DNA of 7,891 nucleotides, from the NCBI GenBank assembly GCA_030629865.1, contig DAOVOC010000041.1:1-7891 (forward strand), read 5' to 3'. This document shows, piece by piece, positions 1-4,751 of the stretch (position 1 is its first letter; the number at the start of each line of letters is the position of its first letter). Origin of the DNA: a bacterium (GTDB lineage: Bacteria; Babelota; Babeliae; Babelales; GCA-2401785). The notes below the pieces were generated by a model, which saw only the letters and a program-made list of their open reading frames with translations, was not told the DNA's origin and ran no database searches. The translations under genes were made by a program, and so were the position numbers.

Positions 1-672
1 ATGGCATCAACGGAGTTGCGGGTTAAAGAGTTACTTAAGGAGCGCGGTTGGACAACAAAAGTGTTGGCCGAAAAAACAGGGATGTCGGAAAGTTATCTTA
101 CTCACATAAAAAATGGCACTCGTCGGTGGAATGAGGATGCTTTAAGAAAAATCTCTCAAGCGTTTTCGCTTGATCCTGTTAATCTTTTTGTTGCTCGCGG
201 AGCCGTTTTGGCTGGCAGTGCGCAAAAAGCTATTCAGGAAGTTGAAGAAGCATCTGTGGAACTTAAAGTGAGAAAAATTCCTGTTATGGGGGGTATTCCT
301 TCATACCCTTCTGCATACAATAATGAAATTATGCAAGTGACAACGGGTTACAAAGAAATTTTTGTTCCAGTGCTCAATGAATCTGCGGAAGGATTATTTT
401 GTTTAGCAGTTGAAACAAACACTATGGCTCCTCGTTTTGTAAAGGGAGACCGGATTATAATTACACCTACAAATACAATCGAATCTGGGCAAATCGCTGC
501 AGTCGAGTATCAATCTGACAAAATGCGTAAAGCGATTGTTTCTGTTAATTTTGCAGATGATTTTATTCTTCTTGAGTCTGTTAGTCATAAGCAGCCTCCA
601 GTGGCTCTTGTAAAAGGCAAAGATCATTTTAGGGTGATTGGTAGAGTAATTCGTCGATATCAAAATTTTTAA
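1..672 (+). CDS. XRE-family HTH regulator with degenerate S24 (LexA/CI-like) C-terminal domain, copy 1
   Basis: A 223-residue predicted cytoplasmic DNA-binding regulator. Residues about 6-62 form an XRE-type helix-turn-helix (helices around TTKVLAEKTG and SESYLTHIKNG). A linker (about 65-90) leads to an S24/LexA-like fold starting at IPVMGGIP (93-100), with the family signature AVETNTMAPRFVKGD at 136-150. In cleavable S24 proteins the residue before M142 is the catalytic Ser; here it is Thr141. The Lys expected in the following strand aligns by eye with Val180 (AIVSV), and the Ala-Gly cleavage site is not seen near residues 100-103. The fold therefore probably serves for dimerisation or ligand binding rather than autoproteolysis. 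The ATG is the first base of the window, so its ribosome binding site and promoter cannot be seen, and a start further upstream is possible. It is paralogous to the gene at 849-1526, whose protein begins at the equivalent residue, which supports this start. The target genes are unknown. Confidence 0.85.
   Translation: MASTELRVKELLKERGWTTKVLAEKTGMSESYLTHIKNGTRRWNEDALRKISQAFSLDPVNLFVARGAVLAGSAQKAIQEVEEASVELKVRKIPVMGGIPSYPSAYNNEIMQVTTGYKEIFVPVLNESAEGLFCLAVETNTMAPRFVKGDRIIITPTNTIESGQIAAVEYQSDKMRKAIVSVNFADDFILLESVSHKQPPVALVKGKDHFRVIGRVIRRYQNF
47..74 (+). repeat. 28-bp exact repeat within paralogous HTH coding regions (copy 1)
   Basis: These 28 bases are identical to 895-922 in the second regulator. 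They lie in the first part of the helix-turn-helix coding region, and similarity continues beyond them with mostly third-position differences. This is homology between paralogues, not a mobile repeat. Confidence 0.85.
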
Positions 673-715
673 TGTTTATTGGCTGAGTTACTTTAATAGT
701 TGATGCTCATTGCAT

Positions 716-723
716 TGCTAGCA
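716..723 (+). promoter_or_regulatory. 8-bp palindrome TGCTAGCA in the inter-regulator gap
   Basis: TGCTAGCA is a perfect 8-bp palindrome 44 bases after the first regulator's stop codon and upstream of the candidate promoter of the second. It could be half of a regulatory region or chance; palindromes of this size are common. No T-tract hairpin typical of an intrinsic terminator is evident after the first gene. Confidence 0.2.
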
Positions 724-742
724 GGTGTCTTTTAGTTTTTTG

Positions 743-757
743 TTGACTAATTGTCAA
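743..757 (+). promoter_or_regulatory. Candidate operator, inverted repeat TTGAC-N5-GTCAA
   Basis: Perfect 5-bp arms TTGAC (743-747) and GTCAA (753-757) flank an AT-rich 5-base centre (TAATT). Dyads of this size are typical of dimeric XRE-family repressors, and this one overlaps the -35 element of the candidate promoter. Both flanking genes encode such repressors with near-identical recognition helices, so either or both may bind here. That assignment is inference from position and symmetry. Confidence 0.45.
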
Positions 758-770
758 GATTTGTTAGTGT
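743..770 (+). promoter_or_regulatory. Candidate promoter for the second regulator
   Basis: A -35-like TTGACT (743-748) is followed after 16 bases by TAGTGT (765-770), preceded by TGT as in an extended -10 element. The -10 hexamer keeps consensus T1, A2 and T6. It lies about 80 bases upstream of the ATG at 849. The -35 box is embedded in an inverted repeat (743-757), as expected for a repressed or autoregulated promoter. TAAGAT at 778-783 is an alternative -10, but no -35 sits at a proper distance from it. Confidence 0.4.
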
Positions 771-795
771 GTTGGGGTAAGATTTGTACAGATGT

Positions 796-809
796 GCTGC
801 TGATGCAGC
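796..809 (+). other. Small hairpin GCTGC-TGAT-GCAGC in the untranslated leader
   Basis: A perfect 5-bp stem with a 4-base loop lies 39 bases before the ATG at 849, in the predicted leader of the second regulator. It has no U-tract, so it is not a terminator. It follows TTTGTACAGA (783-792), which recurs upstream of rpsF. Its function is unknown. Confidence 0.3.
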
Positions 810-848
810 CAATAAATTGTTTAAAATGTTTTTCCCGAGGGAGTGGAG

Positions 849-1526
849 ATGTCCTCAACAAAATTGCGTGTAAAGGAGCTTTTGCGTGAACGTCGTTGGA
901 CAACAAAAGTGTTGGCCGAAAAGACTGGAATGTCAGAAAGTTATCTTACACATATTAAAAATGGTACGCGTCGCTGGAATGAAGACGCGCTAAGAAAGCT
1001 TGCTGATGCGTTTGAAATGGAACCAACAGAATTATTTGCGCATAGAAGCTTTAGAACAGATAATGTTGATCAATGCCTTAATGTTGATGAAAATTCTGAT
1101 TTTTCACTTGATGCATTAAAGCTAAAAGTTGTTCCTGTTGTGGGACAAATTCCGACCGTTCCTTCAGCATTTAATAATCAAATTATGCAGAATAAGTCTG
1201 GTCACAAAGATGAATTTGTTCCATTTTTTGGAAGCGAAGATGATGCAATGTTTTGTTATGCGGTTGAAGATAACAGCATGGCGCCACGCTTTGTAAAGGG
1301 CGATAGGCTAGTTGTTTCTCCTGCGATTTGGACTCGATCTGGTGATGTCGTTGCCGTTGAGTTTGGTCCAGAGTCAGAGCGGGCAATTATGCAAGTTAAC
1401 TACATTGATGATTTTGTAGTTCTCGAAGCGGTTAACCACAAAAAAGCCCCGATTGCATTGGTTCGTGGTAAGGACAACTTGCGAATTATAGGCAAAGTGG
1501 TTGCGTGCCACCAAAAGCTTTCGTAA
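849..1526 (+). CDS. XRE-family HTH regulator with non-cleavable-looking S24 (LexA/CI-like) domain, copy 2
   Basis: A 225-residue paralogue of the first regulator. Residues 17-50 are identical between the two, covering both core helices of the HTH, so they should recognise the same or very similar DNA. The S24-like part begins near VVPVVGQIP (94-102) and carries AVEDNSMAPRFVKGD at 138-152. Ser143 is at the nucleophile position, but the strand that should supply the general-base Lys reads ERAIMQV, with Met181 at that position. No Lys occurs between K150 and K198, and no Ala-Gly cleavage site is visible near 101-105. Autoproteolysis therefore looks lost. The ATG at 849 is preferred over an in-frame GTG at 843: GAGGGAG (837-843) lies five bases before the ATG but would overlap the GTG, and the ATG start matches the paralogue's N-terminus residue for residue. 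It lies 176 bases after the first regulator and just upstream of rpsF. Confidence 0.87.
   Translation: MSSTKLRVKELLRERRWTTKVLAEKTGMSESYLTHIKNGTRRWNEDALRKLADAFEMEPTELFAHRSFRTDNVDQCLNVDENSDFSLDALKLKVVPVVGQIPTVPSAFNNQIMQNKSGHKDEFVPFFGSEDDAMFCYAVEDNSMAPRFVKGDRLVVSPAIWTRSGDVVAVEFGPESERAIMQVNYIDDFVVLEAVNHKKAPIALVRGKDNLRIIGKVVACHQKLS
895..922 (+). repeat. 28-bp exact repeat within paralogous HTH coding regions (copy 2)
   Basis: Identical to 47-74. The downstream stretch to 998 encodes the same residues as 75-150 with about 15 third-position or synonymous changes, so this marks an old duplication held under selection on the protein. Confidence 0.85.
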
Positions 1527-1657
1527 TTAACCCCGCAAAAAAACATTACAAGTTTTGTTTGTTTTGTTACAGTAATAATGGTTTGTGCAGTGTTTTTGTA
1601 CAGACTCTGGATGCCTGTGGCAACACTTTGTAGTTGTCATCTCCTATGTGTTGTTTA

Positions 1658-1675
1658 GCAGCCTGACGATGCTGC
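1658..1675 (+). other. Inverted repeat GCAGC-N8-GCTGC just before the rpsF ribosome binding site
   Basis: A 5-bp GC-rich stem with an 8-base loop ends five bases upstream of the rpsF Shine-Dalgarno sequence. Folded in the mRNA, it could influence ribosome access. The stem is short and the evidence is limited to symmetry and position. Confidence 0.3.
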
Positions 1676-1680
1676 ATTGT

Positions 1681-1686
1681 GAGGAG
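1681..1686 (+). promoter_or_regulatory. Ribosome binding site GAGGAG that fixes the rpsF TTG start
   Basis: GAGGAG sits six bases before the TTG at 1693, and translation from that TTG gives the normal S6 N-terminus (MKHYETLMLI). This decides the start against an in-frame ATG at 1585, which would add 36 residues with no resemblance to S6. Confidence 0.8.
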
Positions 1687-1692
1687 AACCAT

Positions 1693-2286
1693 TTGAAGCA
1701 TTACGAAACGCTTATGCTTATTCGTACGAGTGCAACAAGCGATGAGATCGGATTCCTCGAAGAATCCATTGAAAAACGTGTTACCAAATCTGGTGGTACG
1801 GTTGATCTTTTTGATAAGTGGGGCAAACTACGGCTTGCTTATCCCGTGAAGAAGCAAGAATATGGCCTTTATATTTTGGCTAGATATTCATTGCCTGCCG
1901 AAGATGTTCAAAAGTTTCTTAAAGATTTCGAAAGTTTTTTAAGAATTAAATGCCACGAATTCATCATGCGTTATGCTAATATTGTTTTGGAAGGGCCAGG
2001 CAGCGCTGAATACAAGCGTCCTGATGCCGTTGACGCTGCGCCACAAAAACGTGGTCGTATGTTTGATGACAAAAATGGAAACGGTAATGACTTTAAGCGC
2101 AACGGTGGAAAATCTGAAATAACACCGCTGAAAGAAGCTGCAGAAGATATTTCTGAGGTTGATGACAAAACGCTTGGTGTAGAATCTGATCTAGGTAAAG
2201 AAGCTGAGACTGTAGAGGCCGCGGCTCCTAAAGCCGAAGAACCTGTTGCTGTAGAAGAAAACACTGCTGAAGAGGTAAAGAGCTGA
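1693..2286 (+). CDS. rpsF: 30S ribosomal protein S6 with long charged C-terminal extension
   Basis: S6 is a small-subunit protein that pairs with S18 on the 30S platform. Residues 1-100 are the S6 domain, with YETLMLI near the start, the hallmark WGKLRLAYPVKK (43-54), GLYILARY (58-65) and the LRIKCHEFIMRY end (83-94). The start is a TTG with GAGGAG six bases upstream. The protein has 197 residues, about 60 more than E. coli S6. The extra part is a low-complexity tail: a K/R/N/G-rich segment (about 106-140) followed by an acidic Ala/Glu/Val-rich segment (about 147-195). E. coli S6 also ends in an acidic tail, which RimK lengthens with glutamates; here a long acidic tail is encoded directly. 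The stop overlaps the rpsR start by one base, so the two are translationally coupled. There is no ssb between rpsF and rpsR and no rplI after them, unlike many bacteria. Confidence 0.95.
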   Translation: MKHYETLMLIRTSATSDEIGFLEESIEKRVTKSGGTVDLFDKWGKLRLAYPVKKQEYGLYILARYSLPAEDVQKFLKDFESFLRIKCHEFIMRYANIVLEGPGSAEYKRPDAVDAAPQKRGRMFDDKNGNGNDFKRNGGKSEITPLKEAAEDISEVDDKTLGVESDLGKEAETVEAAAPKAEEPVAVEENTAEEVKS

Positions 2287-2573
2287 TGGCTAAGAAAATT
2301 AAATTAAAGATTAGCTCGCGTTTGCTTAGGAAAAAGATGCGTAAGCAATCTTTTTCAGCAAAAAAACGATGCCGGTTTGAATCGAATCCTGACCTTGCTC
2401 GCGATCTTGATTACAAGAATGTGGATCTTTTGAGAGGATTCTTGACCGAACGTGGCAAAATTCTTCCTTCAAGAGTTTCTGGCAACAGCAATTTTTATCA
2501 AAGAAAACTTGCAAGACATATTAAACTGGCGCGTTCTATGGCATTACTTCCGTACTGCTCGTGGCGTCGCTAA
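2286..2573 (+). CDS. rpsR: 30S ribosomal protein S18
   Basis: S18 binds 16S rRNA as a heterodimer with S6 on the 30S platform. The 95-residue product has a basic N-terminus (KKIKLKISSRLLRKKMRK) and KKRCRF (26-31). The conserved core reads LDYKNVDLLRGFLTERGKI (41-59), PSRVSG (61-66) and QRKLARHIKLARSMALLPY (72-90), which matches the family closely. It is somewhat longer than E. coli S18 because of the basic N-terminal extension. The ATG overlaps the rpsF stop (TGATG), and AGAGG at 2271-2275 can serve as ribosome binding site. The gene is followed directly by a strong intrinsic terminator. Confidence 0.96.
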   Translation: MAKKIKLKISSRLLRKKMRKQSFSAKKRCRFESNPDLARDLDYKNVDLLRGFLTERGKILPSRVSGNSNFYQRKLARHIKLARSMALLPYCSWRR

Positions 2574-2595
2574 CTTTTTTATAGTGTAAATTTAG

Positions 2596-2625
2596 AGCCC
2601 CTGAGGAAATTCGGGGGCTTTTTTT
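2596..2625 (+). terminator. Rho-independent terminator after rpsR
   Basis: AGCCCCTGA (2596-2604) pairs with TTCGGGGCT-type bases (2611-2619) to give a nine-base-pair GC-rich stem including one G-U pair, with a six-base loop. The run of T at 2619-2625 follows at once. The run ends inside the stop codon of the convergent hydrolase gene. On the minus strand the same hairpin lacks a T-run, so it would be at best a weak terminator for the opposing operon. Confidence 0.9.
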
Positions 2626-3673
2626 ATTTAGCTTTTATATTGTTTAATTTGTTCAAAAACTTCTTGAGTGTGGCAAAAAAATCTTTTGGTTCATCAGCAA
2701 AAACTCCATGTCCAGATTTTTCGAAAACTTCAATTTGAGCATTAGGGTGGTTTTTTTGCATTACATTAATTCTATTGGTGTCCCACCACATTAATTCCCA
2801 CTTGCCTTCAATGATTAAGGTTGGAATTTTAAAGTCATCAAAATTATTTTTGAGGTTTATGTTTTTTGTTTCCGAAAGGATTGTTTCTCGAAAGCCTGGC
2901 GCTGGGCTCCAACCATAAAGGGCTCTTCTAACGGATTCTTCTTGCGTTGGTTTGTAATAACGTTTGCGCTTCCAATTTCCACTAAGGTTATAATTATAAA
3001 TACTTTGTGGAAGATTTAGTTCTCCTTTATGGCCTTTTTCTAAAATTTTTTCCATAGCATCCAATTCTTTTTGCGAAATGAATCCTTTTTCCCGTTCAGG
3101 TTTTGAATTTGCCGGAATTCCAGGATCGGCTGCAACTAAAATTAGTGCAGAACAATGATATGGATATTTTAAAGCATACAATTGAGCTAAGAGTCCTCCA
3201 TATGACCAGCCAAGAAGTGCCCAACGATCAATCTTTAAAGATTTTCTGAGTGTTTCCAAATCGTCTACAGCTTGTTTAAGAGTATATGTTTTGTAGGTTT
3301 CATCTTTACTAGATCTACCTGTTCCTCTTTGGTCGTAGTAAATAATGCGGGCTTCATTTTTGATTCTCGAAAAATAAGGGTGGAAAACATTGTGAGTTCC
3401 TCCCGGGCCACCATTAATAAGGACAATAGGTGTTCCTTGGCCCTCTTCTTCATAGTAAAGTTTTCCGTTGTCTTTAATATTGGTAAAGCCTTTTTTAAAT
3501 CGAGATATCTCATTGCATAGTGGTGGGAAGTATGGGATCTTCTGGATTGCTTTTTTAGGAATGCTTACGGTTCTATCAAAAATTGTTTCCCGGTTAATCT
3601 TTGTGTCAAAAAAACTACATCCAGAAAAAAGTAGTAACACTGTCACATGTATCAAAAGTGGAACTTTTTTCAT
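2624..3673 (-). CDS. Alpha/beta-hydrolase lipoprotein, proline iminopeptidase-like (S33 family)
   Basis: A 349-residue hydrolase. The N-terminus (KK, then a hydrophobic run, then LFSGC with Cys19) is a lipoprotein signal, so the enzyme is probably anchored by lipid outside the cytoplasm. The S33 fold is clear: oxyanion loop NGGPGG (87-92), YYDQRGTGRSS (112-122), nucleophile elbow GWSYGG with Ser157, and His322 in SGHGVFADEP. The acid position, usually Asp after a beta strand, reads IIEGKWELMWWD, which puts Glu293 where Asp is expected; Asp298 is an alternative. Such enzymes release N-terminal residues from peptides or hydrolyse esters and amides; the substrate is unknown. GGAG lies eight bases before the ATG. 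It is the last gene of the minus-strand operon, 33 bases after the kinase-like gene. An exported lipid-anchored form is unusual for proline iminopeptidases, which are mostly cytoplasmic. Confidence 0.88.
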   Translation of the reverse strand: MKKVPLLIHVTVLLLFSGCSFFDTKINRETIFDRTVSIPKKAIQKIPYFPPLCNEISRFKKGFTNIKDNGKLYYEEEGQGTPIVLINGGPGGTHNVFHPYFSRIKNEARIIYYDQRGTGRSSKDETYKTYTLKQAVDDLETLRKSLKIDRWALLGWSYGGLLAQLYALKYPYHCSALILVAADPGIPANSKPEREKGFISQKELDAMEKILEKGHKGELNLPQSIYNYNLSGNWKRKRYYKPTQEESVRRALYGWSPAPGFRETILSETKNINLKNNFDDFKIPTLIIEGKWELMWWDTNRINVMQKNHPNAQIEVFEKSGHGVFADEPKDFFATLKKFLNKLNNIKAK

Positions 3674-3706
3674 GAGACTTACTCCATTTACTCGTTAACT
3701 CAGAAT

Positions 3707-4738
3707 TTAAAATGCCAATGCAGAGAGTGTTAACACTCCTTGTTGCGGAATTCTTGCCCAGGAATTAACAAATTTATTTTTTGAGTGTGGAAGCCAATAA
3801 ACAAGGTCCAGTTCTGGGAAAAGATCGTGATGATTGTTGTATTTTAATATTGAATCTAGTGTTGCAATAAGATCTTGTGTGGATTGAAAACTGTTTTTAA
3901 TAAGATTTAAACGGTTATTAAAGGCTTTTGTTAGTTTCTTTTTTTTACTAATGAAAGTTGTGGAAAAAATTTTGGCCTGGATAACCAAGTTTTCGAACAA
4001 GATTTGAGTTTTTTCGATTGGCCATTTTTGGATGAGTGTCGTAAGAGCCATTTTGTATCTGTTGAGTACTGCTAGCTGTTGTCTTGTAAAAATATCGGTT
4101 GCATGTTTTTTGCAATGCTCATTCATGCTTTTTGCAACATTTGATTTGTACAAGGATCGACCATAATCGATTGCATATAAGGATCCTGTCCAAAAATTAT
4201 ACAAAATATTGGCAAAGTGTCTGTCCGCGTTGTTTACAAAAGTGTCTGCGGCAAAAATTGTACCCAAACCTTCGTGACGTGCGATGAATTCGAGATTTTG
4301 TGCAAGTGATTTGTCCAGCGAGAGCTTTTTAAAATCTGTTCCAGGATGCTTTAGGGTAATTGTAGGTATATAGGTATGCAGTGTTGCGCTGCGATTACGG
4401 CTTGTTTTGCTGATGCATATAATATGAGGTTGAATAAGTTTGATTTTGTTTGTTTGGATATTTATAGATTGTGCGATTGTAGCTCCAAAAAGTTCTGCTA
4501 CAGGGGCAAACCATTCGTTCATGCAACGGTTTTCGCCAAGAGCAGAATTGTCTTGTTTGACAAGGAATTGGTTGCCAATATTGTCTTTGACTAGAGTTGG
4601 ATTGGTTTCACCGCGAAGGACGTGAACAATTTGTAGTGATGAAAGCTGATCGTTATCTTTGATTATTTCATGTGGGCGTATGCTGTGTTGAACCGCAAGT
4701 GAAAAAACGGCAATTAAGAACTGACTTAAAAGTTGCAT
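3707..4738 (-). CDS. HipA/PI4K-like kinase-fold protein with N-terminal hydrophobic segment
   Basis: A 343-residue protein with the signature of the HipA-like/phosphatidylinositol 3-/4-kinase-like atypical kinases. VHVLRGETNPTLV (38-50) resembles the nucleotide-loop strand, FLVK gives a candidate ATP-binding Lys61, and NEW (74-76) a possible pairing Glu75. D165-TFVNNADRHFAN (165-177) matches the catalytic loop with Asp172 and Asn177, and AIDYGRS (189-195) supplies the metal-binding Asp191. The key kinase residues therefore look intact. Residues about 2-17 (LLSQFLIAVFSLAVQ) form a hydrophobic segment before the domain, consistent with a signal peptide or membrane anchor, though the n-region has no Lys or Arg. 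The C-terminal third (about 210-343) is helical-looking and not recognised. The substrate could be protein, lipid or small molecule. GGAG is four bases before the ATG. It lies 13 bases downstream of the antiporter gene, in the same operon. Confidence 0.7.
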   Translation of the reverse strand: MQLLSQFLIAVFSLAVQHSIRPHEIIKDNDQLSSLQIVHVLRGETNPTLVKDNIGNQFLVKQDNSALGENRCMNEWFAPVAELFGATIAQSINIQTNKIKLIQPHIICISKTSRNRSATLHTYIPTITLKHPGTDFKKLSLDKSLAQNLEFIARHEGLGTIFAADTFVNNADRHFANILYNFWTGSLYAIDYGRSLYKSNVAKSMNEHCKKHATDIFTRQQLAVLNRYKMALTTLIQKWPIEKTQILFENLVIQAKIFSTTFISKKKKLTKAFNNRLNLIKNSFQSTQDLIATLDSILKYNNHHDLFPELDLVYWLPHSKNKFVNSWARIPQQGVLTLSALAF

Positions 4739-4751
4739 TAGTCTCCATCTT

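Larger units (their letters stand above)
1527..1692 (+). promoter_or_regulatory. rpsF leader and promoter region
   Basis: This 166-base gap before rpsF holds no convincing small gene. An AT-rich stretch at 1541-1580 contains AATAAT (1574-1579), a possible -10 box with only a weak -35 upstream, overlapped by the small palindrome TTAC-A-GTAA (1567-1575). TTTGTACAGA (1595-1604) repeats the element at 783-792. Two small inverted repeats follow: TGCC-TGT-GGCA (1612-1622) and GCAGC-N8-GCTGC (1658-1675). Leaders of rpsF can bind the S6:S18 complex for feedback control, but I could not place the characteristic unpaired CCG in a stem here, so such autoregulation is not shown. Confidence 0.35.

Noticed and set aside
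843..848. GTG start for the second regulator
   Set aside because: It would overlap the GAGGGAG ribosome site, whereas the ATG at 849 is properly spaced and aligns with the paralogue's first residue.
1..1526. Prophage or mobile-element origin of the CI-like repressors
   Set aside because: No integrase, Cro-like divergent gene, attachment site or other phage gene is visible; the neighbours are housekeeping ribosomal genes.
1585..1692. A 36-residue N-terminal extension of S6 from an ATG at 1585
   Set aside because: The extra residues do not resemble S6, no good ribosome site precedes 1585, and TTG at 1693 has GAGGAG six bases upstream and gives the normal S6 N-terminus.
1527..1692. Known S6:S18-binding leader RNA
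   Set aside because: The CCG present (about 1531-1535) is right after the previous stop codon and is not in a visible stem context, so I did not call the family.
1971..2264. 97-residue minus-strand frame within rpsF
   Set aside because: The Ser/Ala-rich translation is what the low-complexity Glu/Ala tail of S6 gives when read in reverse; there is no independent evidence for a gene.
3707..4738. HipBA-type toxin-antitoxin pair
   Set aside because: There is no adjacent HipB-like HTH gene in the operon; the XRE regulators at the start of the window are more than 2 kb away on the other strand.
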